A stretch of 64,000 bases of DNA from an uncultured Eubacteriales bacterium (GCA_902773835.1 CACYFZ010000001.1:170421-234420); one strand, 5' to 3'; counted from the first letter of the stretch, positions 1-10,519 are shown. Program-made: numbers and translations. Notes: generated by a model from the letters alone, not told the origin.

Positions 1-3000
1 ACCTTATTTTCTTCAGCAAGGTATTTAACACCAATCAGCTTAGGAAGGCCTGTAATCTTAATGCTATTCTTATCTCTGCTGAGTTCATAAGTTGCCTGAT
101 TGTTTCCGCCGGCTGTGAACTTACCATCTTCAGCAATAGTACCCTTTACCGCTTGTGCATTTTCATTACCCTTCTTTGAGAGGAGTCCGATAGTAACAGT
201 GGTATTTTCATCCGGCCATTCATCGGTACCATTCCACTTCTTGACTACTTCGATCTCAGTCTTTTCTGCCTTTACAGTAACTTCATTTGTTTTAACTTCG
301 AAGCTGTCAGCATTTCCAACCTTAATATTGGCTGTAGCCTGGTTCATTGTTCCTTCGTGGGCGAACTCGCTTTCCGAAGCATCGTCAGCCACGTTCGGGT
401 ATTCCTCAGAAATTACCGCTCCGTTTTCACGAATCTTATCAAAGTCTCCCGCATCTGCAGCTGCAATTACTTCATCTGTGTACTTAGCCCAGAAAGTTAC
501 CTGTACCCAGTTGCCTGCGAAGTCAAGTGGCAACTTCTGTCCATCGTTTTCAGGATCGTTTTCTCCAACAAAGCTTAGTGTTAGCTTATTGTTTTCGATA
601 GAAGCTGTGTACTTGTCTGCATCAATTGCTGTTCCGGCATTATCTTCGTCAGCATCAGCAACAGTTGAACCAGCTGTATGATCGTTCTTGGCCTTGTAGA
701 CTACGGAAGCGATAGTTTTGCTTGCATCGGTAGTAGCTTCGGCAGCTGACTCGTCAGCAGCATCCAGGCTTGCCTTCTTCTTTGCAAACTCAAGTGCTGA
801 TACAAGCTGGTCATTAATTGTCAGCTCTGTTGAGCCGGTCGGTACATAAACCATGATGTCGTACTTGAACGCCTTATCGAACTCAACAAGTTCTGCATGT
901 ACATCGTTATTTACGTACTTCTCAGTAGTAGCTCTGGAGTTAGTAGTGTTGTATACACGAACTACATCGAACTGAGTTACTCCTTCAACCTCTTTAGCTG
1001 CTTCTCCGGCCTTGCCGAGAAGCTCAACAGCACGATTGTAAATAGCCAAAGCCGCTTCGTATTCAGCGATTGCGTCTTCACTAGCGCCGTTACCCGGTTT
1101 GGTAGGCTCTGTTATTTCAGTCCACTGCGTATTATCGCTTTTACCATCTGTATCACCTTCAGCAGTATAGAAATATCTGCCGTCCAATGAAATAGCCCAG
1201 AGACGGTCGTCTGCAATCGCTCCACGTACAGGCGCTGCGCCTTTCTGTTCATAAAGCTTCTTGAGCTTAGATCCATCATCTTTATATGTAGTCTTAGAAG
1301 TTGTGAATACTTTTGGAGCATCTTCTCCACTACCGAGTGTAGTAACTCCTGTCTTCTTAGTTTCATCGTCGTTGTAGTCAACAGTATAAGCTTCTTCAAC
1401 GTCCTTAACTTTTATCTTAGTCTCTCGAGCAAGATATGTTGTTCCCTTAAGCTTCGGAAGATCCTTTACTGTATCGCGTGTCTTTTCCTTCGTGAGCTCA
1501 ACTGTAAGGGCTTTTGCACCTTCAGTTCCTTCAGAAACAACTTTACCATCCTTAACGTATACAGGAGTCTCTGTTCCACTCTTCTTGGAGTAGATAGCAA
1601 ATATTACTTTTTCTACATCTTCAGGCCATACGTTATTCGGCTCCCAAGTCTTGACTACATCAAGCTCTGTAGTCTCAGGCTTAACCGTTACGATATTGGA
1701 TTTATAGTTGCCCTCGGCATTGTTGCCAAACTTGACGTTGTAGCCAGCCTGGTTCTTCATGCCCTCATGCTCTTCTTCAGAGATGACCGGCCAGTTCTTT
1801 CCGTCTTCAGAGAGCACGATGTTGCCAGACTTGAAGTCAAGCATACGAATAGTCAGCTTGTCATTCGACAAACGACCGACGCCGTTATTGTACGGTTCAG
1901 TATTCGGCTCCGCTTTTGTCCATGAGGCGGCTTTCTGCTTGTCATCGGTATACCAAATCTCCTTTTCACCTTCGACATTTTTTACCTCAAGGAAAATACG
2001 CGTAGTACCTTCAGCGCCCTTGATAACCTCAGCGCCTTTGACGCGTGGCATTTCGTTAAGAGGCGCTACCAAGTTTTTATCTGCACCGTTTATATCCAAA
2101 GCACGAATTGTATTCGCAGCTTCAGACCCCTGTCCGGTATATCTGTTGTTTGCATTAGTCCAATCATCGCTGTCTTCAGCAATAAGTTCCCAACTTGCTC
2201 CGGTCTTACCGTCTGTAGTTACGTAGTAGTCACCACGTGAGCTTCTTGCAAATAGACGACTAGGCGCTTCTACTGCCCAAACAATCGGATCGGGACCAAT
2301 CAAGGCAAGGAGACCGTCCTTATAAAGAAGGTCGCCGTTAGCAAAGGATACGTCGTGAGCATCCTCGCTGTTCTTATCGCTATCAGTATTTGCCCAACTG
2401 TTTTGGAGTTCTTTCAGTGCATCGAGATTGCGATACTCATCTTTTATACGTGCATAGAATGTAACCTGTACCCATCGGCCACGAGCCTGCTGCAAATCAA
2501 ACGGATTGTTTCCACCGTTTGCGTATCCAAGTTCGTCAATCTTTATTGTAAGCGTATCGCCTTCGATGCTCATCTGAGGACCGTATCCCTGGTTCGGCCA
2601 CGACTTGCCTACAACACTTTCGTCCCAACCTTCATTTGCCGGGAATCCCTTTTCCCACCTGATAAACTCAATAGGAGTACCTGAAGGCGTCTTGACAATT
2701 GCTCCAGATGCAACGGTTCCCTCCTCTCCGGTTTCGTGGTTGTTGAGATACTTAACTGCAACAGCATCAACTACTTTCCACGGATCATTGCTTGCGTTAC
2801 CGTCTTTGTCTGCAAACTCAAGTCCCGGAACCAATTTATCGCTAATAGTAAACTCAGTAGCTGTAACCGGTACATATGCCATGATGTCATATGTAAAGAC
2901 CTGATCGAAGTTTACGATGTCAGAATGAACATCTTTATTTACGTACTTCTCAACGATAGCATCGTTGTCGTTTCCGGCCTCCACTTTAAGTGGTACGCCA

Positions 3001-5705
3001 AAGGTATACACGCCTACAGCAACTTTTTCTTCAATCTCTCCGGTTTCCGGATTTACAACCTGCTGAGTAACCTCGTCGCGTGTTACGTCATAGTCCAGAT
3101 CTGTAAGATTTACTGATCCCGGTGTGAATCTATGAGTTGTATATTCGGTAACGTTTCCGTCCTCATCTGTCTTAACGATGACATTACCGTTTTCGTCTGT
3201 AGTCGTTTCTATTTCTGAATACTTAATGCTTACGCCGGAAGCAGCTTTTACTTCAACATACTGCTCGTTGCGATTCTTAATAATCCCTCCGAGTTTCTCA
3301 CGTCCAACAATGGTGTTGATATCTATTTTTTCACCATCATACCAAAGTTCATAGAGATCGATACTGTTACCATCATCATCCGTTATGGTAAGAGGCAAGC
3401 TGAATTCACCTGTCCAGGTAAATCCGTTAGGCGCAAGTTCTTTTACTGTATCGAACTCACCGCCAACCGGCTCGTTGGCAACACCGTCAAGCGGAACATC
3501 AGCTATGACGATTTCCCTGCCTTCCTTTTCAGCGCTGACGCGAATAGCAATCGGCTGCTGCTCTGCAACTGCACTCCAAACCTTAGTTACTGTCATCTTT
3601 CCGCTTGCAGTAGCGGTACTCGGAACTTCACCAAAGTAGAACTTACCGTCAGCAGCAAGTCCGCCACCACGACGTGAAATGTTGCCGGACACTTCTACTC
3701 TTTTGTCTTCCGGAAGACGTGTAACGTCTACTGCCGAATCAAGTTCGCGAGTGCTTATAAGGTTAATTCTGCTTGAATTAACTTCTGTAGTATAGTCCGC
3801 ACCTGTATTCTCATTCTTCCATCCAGAGCCTGTAAGGTCCTTGATTGTAACGCCGCCGCCCTGTTTTCCTGCATCCGCATGGAAATCGGATCCGGCTGCA
3901 ATACCTGAACGGGATATAGCGGAAGCCGGTGAATTGAATTTTGCATCCGCGCTACCCGGTATATTTAAAGTACCCGTAGCATAGTTATTATCTATTACTA
4001 CATTTGAAACCTGAGCAGCATCAAAATTGACTGCACCATATGGGCAGAGCCATACGCCTCCGCCTGTACCGTCATTACCTTTACCGTCTGTAGAATCATC
4101 AGAATTCTTACTGAATGTTCCCTGTCCTGCAAACAAGTCAGTATCTCCAACGTCTGCACAACTGTCAGCCGGGCGGAAATTGCGCTGAAGAAGTTCGTTT
4201 GCGGCATCAAGTTCAGACTTAGGTTTCATGTCTGTTCCCGGAGCAACTGTTGCGCCATCTCCATCCGAAGATCCAAACATACGTGCACGTTCCTGGCCTG
4301 ATACTGCCAGGTTGTCGTGTACGTAAACCGGGTCGATTACCATTGTATATGTATAAAGAGGATGGTCACCCATGACATAGACGGCACCGCCGAGCATGCG
4401 TGACATATTATTAGTAAGTTTACCTGCGGTTACTGCTACTCCGTCAGAGTCAACTAGAATAGCACCGGCACGTGTGAATCCTGTATTCTCTGTAAGTTCA
4501 CCACCGGCCATGGAGAATACACCGTCTTTACGTTTATCAAAGCTCGGTGTTCCGTCAGCTTCTACCATCTTTCCAAGAAGCCAGTCAACACCGTTTTCCG
4601 TAGCAAATACTGCTCCGCCACCAAACCATGCAACATTGTACTTCATGGTTCCGCTGGTCATTGCAATAACAGCACCCTGTTCTGTAGTAGAACCACCACC
4701 AAACTGAACGCCTACATTACGGGCAATATTTGCGCCCTCGACCTTTACGAGAGTTCTTTCTCCGGAGGCCATGATTCCGCCGGTATCACCGCGGTTATTA
4801 TCAATCGTACCTGCTATAGAACCCTGCGCTCCATCTTTATAAATGACAGCACCGGCCGTGGCGGTAATACCAGTTCCCGGAGACCCGCCGTCGATACCTG
4901 CATCCTGACCACGAGTACGCTGGTATTTACCAGGATCAGCCTTTTGCTCTCTAGCATTAGGCACGCGCAGAGAGTTAGGCGGTCCACCCTTAACATACAT
5001 TTTGATAGACTGAGCATCATCATTCGCTTTGCTGTCGTTTACAATGTATCCAACAAGGTTGTTCTTGATAACACCTGTGCTTCCGAGATTGAAGGTTGCT
5101 CCAGATCCGTTAGCAACAATAGGAGCTACATACTTTGGTGTAGTTCCCTTGTCTCGAGAGGTAACGAAATCAGAGACCGTTCCGTTTAAAGTTGCGGAAC
5201 CGCCTTGTTCAACATGAATAAAGAAGCCCTTCGGCTGATATGTTGTAGCACCACCGTCATATCCACCACCGTTGAACTTAGCAGCAGTATATATAGTGCC
5301 GTCCGGACATGTCTGGCCATTATCCCCTATCTTACCGGAAAGAGTAACCTTTTCATCAACGGTAAGCTTTCCTCCACTTTCTACAATGAACATGGAGTCA
5401 TAGCTATCCATAGCCTTAGAATAAATAGTATTTTCACCTGTTATGGTGATATCCTTTTTTACTCTAATTGTGCCCTCTGCCGGGAAGCTTCCTGTTAGGG
5501 TGATGGTATCACCATCTGCTGCTCTACTAATAGCAGCATCAAGTTCGCTCCAAGATCCTACTTGATGATCTGCGGCATATGCAGTTAGTACTTTGCCGTA
5601 AAGATTTCCAGGCAAAGCAATACCTGACAGCACCATAATGAATGCCAACAAGGACGTAACCACCAAGCTTGTGATTCTGTTCTTCACTTGCTTTCTGTTT
5701 TCCAT
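1..5705 (-). CDS. Giant secreted surface protein, C-terminus beyond the window
   Basis: An uninterrupted minus-strand reading frame runs from ATG at 5703-5705 to the window edge, giving 1,901 codons with no stop. GGAGAGG precedes the ATG at suitable spacing. Residues 1-47 are a long signal peptide ending near AYA. Residues about 48-700 are Gly/Asn-rich with repeated GG-A-V turns, as in right-handed beta-helix proteins. Cna-B/SpaA-like beta-sandwich segments follow near W710, W1354 and W1824, each opening with a V-x-K-x-W motif. Two related segments start at E919 and E1595 (EKYVN-x-DVH) and resemble isopeptide-forming fimbrial domains. A wall-sorting signal would lie outside the window. It is probably an adhesin or stalk protein, but the ligand cannot be read from sequence. 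The gene is separated from pnp by a terminator and has its own promoter region. Confidence 0.85.
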   Translation of the reverse strand, partial: MENRKQVKNRITSLVVTSLLAFIMVLSGIALPGNLYGKVLTAYAADHQVGSWSELDAAISRAADGDTITLTGSFPAEGTIRVKKDITITGENTIYSKAMDSYDSMFIVESGGKLTVDEKVTLSGKIGDNGQTCPDGTIYTAAKFNGGGYDGGATTYQPKGFFIHVEQGGSATLNGTVSDFVTSRDKGTTPKYVAPIVANGSGATFNLGSTGVIKNNLVGYIVNDSKANDDAQSIKMYVKGGPPNSLRVPNAREQKADPGKYQRTRGQDAGIDGGSPGTGITATAGAVIYKDGAQGSIAGTIDNNRGDTGGIMASGERTLVKVEGANIARNVGVQFGGGSTTEQGAVIAMTSGTMKYNVAWFGGGAVFATENGVDWLLGKMVEADGTPSFDKRKDGVFSMAGGELTENTGFTRAGAILVDSDGVAVTAGKLTNNMSRMLGGAVYVMGDHPLYTYTMVIDPVYVHDNLAVSGQERARMFGSSDGDGATVAPGTDMKPKSELDAANELLQRNFRPADSCADVGDTDLFAGQGTFSKNSDDSTDGKGNDGTGGGVWLCPYGAVNFDAAQVSNVVIDNNYATGTLNIPGSADAKFNSPASAISRSGIAAGSDFHADAGKQGGGVTIKDLTGSGWKNENTGADYTTEVNSSRINLISTRELDSAVDVTRLPEDKRVEVSGNISRRGGGLAADGKFYFGEVPSTATASGKMTVTKVWSAVAEQQPIAIRVSAEKEGREIVIADVPLDGVANEPVGGEFDTVKELAPNGFTWTGEFSLPLTITDDDGNSIDLYELWYDGEKIDINTIVGREKLGGIIKNRNEQYVEVKAASGVSIKYSEIETTTDENGNVIVKTDEDGNVTEYTTHRFTPGSVNLTDLDYDVTRDEVTQQVVNPETGEIEEKVAVGVYTFGVPLKVEAGNDNDAIVEKYVNKDVHSDIVNFDQVFTYDIMAYVPVTATEFTISDKLVPGLEFADKDGNASNDPWKVVDAVAVKYLNNHETGEEGTVASGAIVKTPSGTPIEFIRWEKGFPANEGWDESVVGKSWPNQGYGPQMSIEGDTLTIKIDELGYANGGNNPFDLQQARGRWVQVTFYARIKDEYRNLDALKELQNSWANTDSDKNSEDAHDVSFANGDLLYKDGLLALIGPDPIVWAVEAPSRLFARSSRGDYYVTTDGKTGASWELIAEDSDDWTNANNRYTGQGSEAANTIRALDINGADKNLVAPLNEMPRVKGAEVIKGAEGTTRIFLEVKNVEGEKEIWYTDDKQKAASWTKAEPNTEPYNNGVGRLSNDKLTIRMLDFKSGNIVLSEDGKNWPVISEEEHEGMKNQAGYNVKFGNNAEGNYKSNIVTVKPETTELDVVKTWEPNNVWPEDVEKVIFAIYSKKSGTETPVYVKDGKVVSEGTEGAKALTVELTKEKTRDTVKDLPKLKGTTYLARETKIKVKDVEEAYTVDYNDDETKKTGVTTLGSGEDAPKVFTTSKTTYKDDGSKLKKLYEQKGAAPVRGAIADDRLWAISLDGRYFYTAEGDTDGKSDNTQWTEITEPTKPGNGASEDAIAEYEAALAIYNRAVELLGKAGEAAKEVEGVTQFDVVRVYNTTNSRATTEKYVNNDVHAELVEFDKAFKYDIMVYVPTGSTELTINDQLVSALEFAKKKASLDAADESAAEATTDASKTIASVVYKAKNDHTAGSTVADADEDNAGTAIDADKYTASIENNKLTLSFVGENDPENDGQKLPLDFAGNWVQVTFWAKYTDEVIAAADAGDFDKIRENGAVISEEYPNVADDASESEFAHEGTMNQATANIKVGNADSFEVKTNEVTVKAEKTEIEVVKKWNGTDEWPDENTTVTIGLLSKKGNENAQAVKGTIAEDGKFTAGGNNQATYELSRDKNSIKITGLPKLIGVKYLAEENK

Positions 5706-5778
5706 AATCCTCTCCGTTTCATACTAATATTGTTTTGATCTGTAACGTATTGAAAAATAATCCCAGTATTTCAAAATG

Positions 5779-5808
5779 ATTATAGCAAGGTTACACAAAC
5801 AAAGGCAA
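5779..5808 (-). promoter_or_regulatory. Candidate promoter of the giant surface-protein gene
   Basis: On the minus strand TTGCCT (5803-5808) is followed by an 18-bp spacer and a perfect TATAAT (5779-5784), leaving a leader of about 70 nt. TGTAACC lies just upstream of the -10, a word also seen at the other surface-protein promoter near 58100. Confidence 0.5.
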
Positions 5809-5851
5809 TATAAATTTAATAATTTTTTAATATTTATTAACGAGTGTTAAG

Positions 5852-5874
5852 ATTGTAGGTAAAGATTACTTTAC
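5852..5874 (-). promoter_or_regulatory. Operator-like inverted repeat with adjacent -10
   Basis: GTAAAG-N4-CTTTAC occupies 5859-5874. On the minus strand it is followed one base later by TACAAT (5852-5857), a possible second -10 for the surface-protein gene. The same inverted repeat occurs at 32366-32385 and 54398-54417. Confidence 0.5.
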
Positions 5875-5910
5875 AACCTTATTTTCAAAAGGTTGACGAT
5901 ATAATTAACA

Positions 5911-5966
5911 TATTAAAAACGGACACTTCGCGTTGACATTTGATGTCATTTTGTAGTGTCCGTTTT
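5911..5966 (-). terminator. pnp terminator
   Basis: A perfect 12-bp stem (5916-5927 with 5955-5966, AAAACGGACACT and its complement) lies 24 bp beyond the pnp stop. It is followed by T residues in the minus direction. A smaller hairpin, TGACAT-TTG-ATGTCA, sits in its loop. Confidence 0.75.
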
Positions 5967-5989
5967 GTTAATTAGATTTTAATAAAGGC

Positions 5990-8107
5990 TTAGTCTTTCA
6001 CGAGCTCCTTGCGGCTGAGATTGATTCTGTTCTGGCTGTCGATTTCGGTTACCTTTACAGTTACCTTGTCACCGATATTCATAACATCTTCTACCTTTTC
6101 AACTCTGTGGTTGGCCATCTTAGAGATGTGAAGGAGTCCTTCCTTGCCCGGCAGAATCTCGATGAAAGCACCGAAGTTCATGATTCTGGTAACAGTACCT
6201 TCGTAAGTCTCCCCTACTTCTACATCCTTCGTGATGAGTTCGATTTCCTTCTTGGCAGCCTCTGCGCTTTCCTGATCTACTGCGTAGATAGCGATGAAGC
6301 CTACATCATCATCGGATATATCGATCTTAGCGCCTGTCTCCTCAACGATTCTGTTGACAGTCTTTCCTCCCGGTCCGATGACAAGTCTGATCTTGTCAGG
6401 ATCGATTCTCATGCTTATGAATCTCGGAGCATACGGACTGAGCTCAGCTCTCGGCTCAGCAATCTCTTCAAGCATGTTCTCGAGTATCTTAGCTCTTCCT
6501 ACCTTGGCCTGCTCAAGTGCCTGCTCCATGATTTCTCTGGAAAGACCGTGAACCTTGATATCCATCTGAAGTGCTGTTACTCCGTCAGGCGTACCGGTTA
6601 CCTTGAAGTCCATGTCACCGAGGAAGTCTTCCATTCCTTGGATATCACTCAGGATAGCGAACTTGCTGGATCCGTCTTCTTCAACTCTTTCGATAAGTCC
6701 CATTGCAATTCCGGATACCGGCTTCTTGATTGGAACACCTGCGTCCATAAGTGCCAGCGTAGAGCCGCATGTGGATGCCATGGATGAAGATCCGTTGGAT
6801 GAAAGGATCTCAGATACCACTCTGATGGCATACGGGAATTCCTCTTCGCTTGGGAGTACAGGTACAAGAGCTCTTTCTGCGAGTGCTCCGTGACCGATTT
6901 CTCTACGTCCCGGAGATCTTGAAGGCTTAGCTTCTCCTGTGCAGTAACCCGGGAAGTTGTAATGATGCATATATCTCTTACGAGGTGTGTCATCATCGAT
7001 TCCGTCGAGGTACTGTGCTTCGCTGAGCGGAGCGAGTGTGCAGATAGAGAGTGCCTGTGTCTGTCCTCTCTTAAAGAGTCCCGAGCCGTGAGTTCTCGGA
7101 AGATATCCTGTCTCACTCCAGAGAGGTCTGATTTCATCCGGTTTTCTGTCATCAGGTCTTACGCCTTCATCAAGAATTCTGCGTCTTACCTCTTCCTTCT
7201 TGATATTGTAAAGAACCTCATCTACTTCTGCCATTCTCTCTTCAAACTCTTCTGCGAAGTGTTCCTTGGCATCAGCAGCAACGGCATCCATATTGTCAAT
7301 ACGCTCCTGCTTATCGTGTGTGTAGATGGCATTTACCATCTTCTCTGTAGCATATTCTCTTACGGCAGCATCTACATCTTCTCCCGCCTTGAATACTGTG
7401 TACTCCTGCTTTGGCTTACCGACTTCTGCTACGATATCCTTGATGAATCTACAGATATCTTTGATTGCTTCGTGACCGAAGAGTACAGCCTCCAGCATCT
7501 TGTCTTCCGGTACTTCATTGGCACCTGCCTCTACCATCATGATGGCATCTTCGGTACCGCAGATATCCAGGTGAAGGTCGGATGCCTGTCTCTGCTCGAA
7601 TGTAGGGTTGAGAACGAGTTCGCCGTCAACAAGTCCTACGAGTACGCCTGCTGTAGGGCCATCCCATGGAATATCTGAAATAGCAAGTGCTACAGATGTT
7701 CCGATGAGGGATGCTACCTCAGGTGAGCAATCATGATCTACAGAGAGTGCAGTAGCAGCTACTACTACATCATTTCTGTACCCCTTAGGGAACAGTGGTC
7801 TCAGCGGTCTGTCGATAAGTCTTGAGATGAGTGTTGCTCTCTCGCTCGGACGGCCTTCTCTTTTGATGTATCCGCCCGGTATCTTACCTACGGCATAGAG
7901 CTTCTCTTCGAAGTTGCAGGTAAGCGGGAAGAAATCCACATCCTGTTTAGGCTCTTTGCTGGCACAGACCGTGCAGCTTACGACTGTGTCGCCGTATCTT
8001 ACTACAGCCTGTCCGTTAGCCTGCTCTGCAATCTTTCCGATTTCTACCTCGAGAAGTCTGCCTGCGAGTGCTGTCTTATATACTTTGTAATCTTCAAATC
8101 TACCCAT
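5990..8107 (-). CDS. pnp: Polyribonucleotide nucleotidyltransferase (PNPase)
   Basis: PNPase degrades RNA from the 3' end by phosphorolysis, and can run in reverse. The 705-residue protein has the expected order: two RNase PH-like domains joined by a helical linker, a KH domain ([11 protein letters not shown], about residues 560-570) and a C-terminal S1 domain ([11 protein letters not shown] onward). I start it at ATG 8105-8107 because AGGAAGGAG lies nine bases upstream; a longer frame to 8152 lacks a comparable ribosome-binding site. It follows rpsO, a common bacterial pairing, with structured RNA between them that could allow autoregulation. Confidence 0.97.
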   Translation of the reverse strand: MGRFEDYKVYKTALAGRLLEVEIGKIAEQANGQAVVRYGDTVVSCTVCASKEPKQDVDFFPLTCNFEEKLYAVGKIPGGYIKREGRPSERATLISRLIDRPLRPLFPKGYRNDVVVAATALSVDHDCSPEVASLIGTSVALAISDIPWDGPTAGVLVGLVDGELVLNPTFEQRQASDLHLDICGTEDAIMMVEAGANEVPEDKMLEAVLFGHEAIKDICRFIKDIVAEVGKPKQEYTVFKAGEDVDAAVREYATEKMVNAIYTHDKQERIDNMDAVAADAKEHFAEEFEERMAEVDEVLYNIKKEEVRRRILDEGVRPDDRKPDEIRPLWSETGYLPRTHGSGLFKRGQTQALSICTLAPLSEAQYLDGIDDDTPRKRYMHHYNFPGYCTGEAKPSRSPGRREIGHGALAERALVPVLPSEEEFPYAIRVVSEILSSNGSSSMASTCGSTLALMDAGVPIKKPVSGIAMGLIERVEEDGSSKFAILSDIQGMEDFLGDMDFKVTGTPDGVTALQMDIKVHGLSREIMEQALEQAKVGRAKILENMLEEIAEPRAELSPYAPRFISMRIDPDKIRLVIGPGGKTVNRIVEETGAKIDISDDDVGFIAIYAVDQESAEAAKKEIELITKDVEVGETYEGTVTRIMNFGAFIEILPGKEGLLHISKMANHRVEKVEDVMNIGDKVTVKVTEIDSQNRINLSRKELVKD

Positions 8108-8162
8108 TATTAACAACTCCTTCCTGTTAATTAGTTTCTCTCCTATGGGCATTAACTATATT

Positions 8163-8187
8163 CTCACGCTTGCTCCGTAAGCATGAG
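8163..8187 (-). promoter_or_regulatory. Hairpin in the pnp leader
   Basis: CTCATGCTT and AAGCGTGAG (minus strand) form a 9-bp stem with a 7-nt loop, 56 bp upstream of the pnp start. A hairpin here could be a processing or autoregulatory site, as known for pnp leaders in other bacteria, but that role is inferred. Confidence 0.4.
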
Positions 8188-8221
8188 TTACTTGTTTCAG
8201 GCGGCTTATTCTGCCTAAAAC

Positions 8222-8252
8222 ACAAGCAAAGCGGGAGTAAGTGCTCCCGCTT
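8222..8252 (-). terminator. Hairpin after rpsO
   Basis: A perfect 9-bp stem (8229-8237 with 8244-8252, AAGCGGGAG and its complement) begins 11 bp beyond the rpsO stop and is followed by a T-rich tract. It probably terminates or attenuates transcription between rpsO and pnp. Confidence 0.6.
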
Positions 8253-8263
8253 CCTTTCAATAA

Positions 8264-8530
8264 TTATTTTCTCAGACCGAGTCTGTTAATAAGACTTCTG
8301 TATCTTTCGATATCTGTCTCTCTGAGATATTTGAGAAGGTTTCTTCTCTGACCTACCATCTTGAGCAGACCTCTTCTTGAATGGAAGTCTTTGTGGTGCT
8401 CTTTAAGATGCTCGTTAAGATCGTTGATTCTGTAAGTAAGGATAGCTACCTGAACCTCAGGGGAACCTGTGTCACCCTCGCATGTAGCATACTCTTTGAT
8501 GATTTCCTGTTTCTTTTCTTTTGTAAGCAT
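8264..8530 (-). CDS. rpsO: 30S ribosomal protein S15
   Basis: S15 is a primary 16S rRNA-binding protein that nucleates the 30S platform. The 88-residue length is typical, and the sequence carries the family signature [14 protein letters not shown] followed by [12 protein letters not shown]. The start at ATG 8528-8530 is fixed by AAAGGAG upstream; an in-frame start at 8584 would add an atypical basic N-terminus. It has its own promoter upstream and a hairpin downstream before pnp. Confidence 0.97.
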   Translation of the reverse strand: MLTKEKKQEIIKEYATCEGDTGSPEVQVAILTYRINDLNEHLKEHHKDFHSRRGLLKMVGQRRNLLKYLRETDIERYRSLINRLGLRK

Positions 8531-8572
8531 AAAAATAAACTCCTTTACTTTCGATTCACCATCTCTGCGCAG

Positions 8573-8640
8573 CCGTCGGAGCAACGAACCGCTGAAGGGA
8601 CGGTATATTGAATTAGTTTAGCTGCAAGTTTTATCTTGCA
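8573..8640 (-). promoter_or_regulatory. Structured rpsO leader
   Basis: The leader can form TTGCAAG/CTTGCAG-type hairpin (8623-8640) and a longer helix, CCGTC (8599-8603) with GACGG (8573-8577), enclosing AGCGG-TTCG-TTGCT. S15 is known to bind its own mRNA leader in several bacteria, so this is a plausible autoregulatory element; the specific match was not tested. Confidence 0.35.
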
Positions 8641-8648
8641 ACGTTGGT

Positions 8649-8677
8649 ATATTAACACGTTTGTATTGTGTTGTCTA
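8649..8677 (-). promoter_or_regulatory. Candidate rpsO promoter
   Basis: TAGACA (8672-8677), a 17-bp spacer and TAATAT (8649-8654) on the minus strand, overlapping the ribF stop codon. Confidence 0.45.
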
Positions 8678-9619
8678 TCTATTTTTGTAATATTCTTTAG
8701 CGTTTTGGCAGTCCTGACGGATTTGGTTAAATAGTTCTTCTTTTGAGTCGAACTTAGTTTCAGGTCTTGAGAAGTGATCGAAGATTACTTCTATTTCTTT
8801 TCCGTAGAGGTCTCCTTCAAAATCGAAAAGATTGGTTTCTATATCTATCAGCTTTTCATTCTGAACTGTAGGTCTGCAGCCTATGTTGGATACGCTTTTG
8901 TATTCTCTTCCGTCAAGGATGGTTCTGGTGAAATAAACACCATGCGGAGGAATTATCTTTTCAGCATCCGGAATCAGATTTGCAGTCGGTATGCCGTTGC
9001 TGGATCCGAGTCTTTTCCCATGTTGCACGGCACCCTTGAAAGAATATGCCCTGTCGAGATATCTTTCGACAGACTCCATATCACCTTCAGATAACTTCTC
9101 TCTTATTAGTGTAGAGCTGACTACTATATCACCTACTTTAACAGCTTCATGTATATTGCAAGTTATTCCTGCAGACTTACATTCCTCGATAAGACTGTCT
9201 GCATTACCGCTTGCGCGTGAGCCGTAACTGTAATTAAATCCGGCCGAAACACATGCAGCGTTAAGCTTAGCAATTACAATATCTTTAAAAAAATCATCTG
9301 CCGGCATTGTCATTATTTTCTCATCAAAAGGAATATTGACCAGAATATCAAATCCCATTTCTTTAATGAGTTTTTCTTTCTCGTCTTCTGAGCAGATCAT
9401 CTTTATTGCTTCGGGATCGTCATCTTTTCTGTGAAGTATGAAATTAAACGGATGATTTGAAAAAGTAAAACATAAAGACTTTAAGCAATTGTTTTTTGCA
9501 TAATTAACGGCATCACTCATTATCTTCCTGTGCCCGATATGAAGGCCGTCGAAGTTGCCGAGAGCAACAGATGTCATGTCCTCTGTATTCAATTGGTTCA
9601 AATCTGTATATATCTTCAT
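8675..9619 (-). CDS. ribF: Bifunctional riboflavin kinase / FMN adenylyltransferase
   Basis: RibF converts riboflavin to FMN and then FAD. The 314-residue protein has the N-terminal nucleotidyltransferase domain (VALGNFDGLHIGHRKI, residues 18-33) and the C-terminal flavokinase domain (GKRLGSSNGIPTANL near residue 205, the usual PTAN motif). Length is normal. It starts three bases after the truB stop and is probably cotranscribed with it. The order truB-ribF-rpsO-pnp is common in bacteria. Confidence 0.95.
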   Translation of the reverse strand: MKIYTDLNQLNTEDMTSVALGNFDGLHIGHRKIMSDAVNYAKNNCLKSLCFTFSNHPFNFILHRKDDDPEAIKMICSEDEKEKLIKEMGFDILVNIPFDEKIMTMPADDFFKDIVIAKLNAACVSAGFNYSYGSRASGNADSLIEECKSAGITCNIHEAVKVGDIVVSSTLIREKLSEGDMESVERYLDRAYSFKGAVQHGKRLGSSNGIPTANLIPDAEKIIPPHGVYFTRTILDGREYKSVSNIGCRPTVQNEKLIDIETNLFDFEGDLYGKEIEVIFDHFSRPETKFDSKEELFNQIRQDCQNAKEYYKNR

Positions 9620-9622
9620 TAT

Positions 9623-10519
9623 TTAGCAGTCGCTTATTACCTTTTCGGGTTTAAGTTCATCGTTTTCTGTCTTTCCGATTCCGAGAAATCTGTTGTTGTT
9701 ATATACCATGTATGTATTTTTGATGTGTGTGTCTGTTTCTATATTAAATCCGTCAGATCTTGAAGGGTTTCCGTTGATAAAAGCGGTAACTCTGTTATCG
9801 TTAAGTACTGCTCTTCCGAGGTTTTGGAGTGTTTCATCCATAGGAACGATGTGTATATATATATCTTCATCACTCATATTACAGAGTTCTTCTACATCTA
9901 TCGCATCTTCTAATTTGAAATATCCTGATGCTGTGCGGCAGAGGGATGTCATGGCGGCTCCGCAGCCGAGGCTGCGACCTATATCGTCACAGATGGTGCG
10001 GATATAGGTGCCCTTGGAGCAATCCACTTCGAACTCTATCTCTCCGGCTCCAAGGTCGAGCCGCCTGATTTCATTCCTGTAGATTGTTATTTCTCTGGCC
10101 TTTATTTCAAAGTCTTTGCCCTCTCTGGCAAGCTCATATGCCCTTTTGCCGTTTATCTTGAGAGCTGAATACTTCGGAGGTATCTGAGATATTCGTCCCG
10201 TATAGGCCTTAAAAGCTTCTCTGACAACATCTTCCGTGACACTTGAATAATCCGCTGTATCAAGAACTCCTCCCGTTATATCCAAAGTATCCGTCGTAAG
10301 GCCGAGCTTCATCGTAGCGATATATGTCTTAATATCCGCATCATAATATTCGATGATACGAGTAGCTTTTCCTATACAAACAGGTAAAACGCCCGTAGCC
10401 ATAGGGTCGAGCGTTCCGGTATGTCCTATTCTCTTTATATGCAGCCTTCCTCTGAGCTTCGCACACACATCCTGCGAAGTCCAGTCCTTTGGCTTGTTTA
10501 TATTAATAACACCATTCAT
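9623..10519 (-). CDS. truB: tRNA pseudouridine(55) synthase
   Basis: TruB makes the pseudouridine of the tRNA T-loop. The 298-residue protein opens with the typical [12 protein letters not shown] segment and has the catalytic motif [15 protein letters not shown] (residues about 33-47), where the Asp is the nucleophile, and [10 protein letters not shown] further on. Its ATG overlaps the nrnA-like stop codon by one base, which points to translational coupling. Confidence 0.96.
   Translation of the reverse strand: MNGVININKPKDWTSQDVCAKLRGRLHIKRIGHTGTLDPMATGVLPVCIGKATRIIEYYDADIKTYIATMKLGLTTDTLDITGGVLDTADYSSVTEDVVREAFKAYTGRISQIPPKYSALKINGKRAYELAREGKDFEIKAREITIYRNEIRRLDLGAGEIEFEVDCSKGTYIRTICDDIGRSLGCGAAMTSLCRTASGYFKLEDAIDVEELCNMSDEDIYIHIVPMDETLQNLGRAVLNDNRVTAFINGNPSRSDGFNIETDTHIKNTYMVYNNNRFLGIGKTENDELKPEKVISDC

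Noticed and set aside
100..681. Plus-strand open frame with Ser/Phe-rich product, and other plus-strand frames up to 5500
   Set aside because: They are antisense to the uninterrupted 1,901-codon surface-protein frame and have no ribosome-binding sites or recognisable domains.
6107..7678. Long plus-strand frames opposite pnp
   Set aside because: Antisense shadows of a well-conserved PNPase gene; composition is atypical and no start signals are present.
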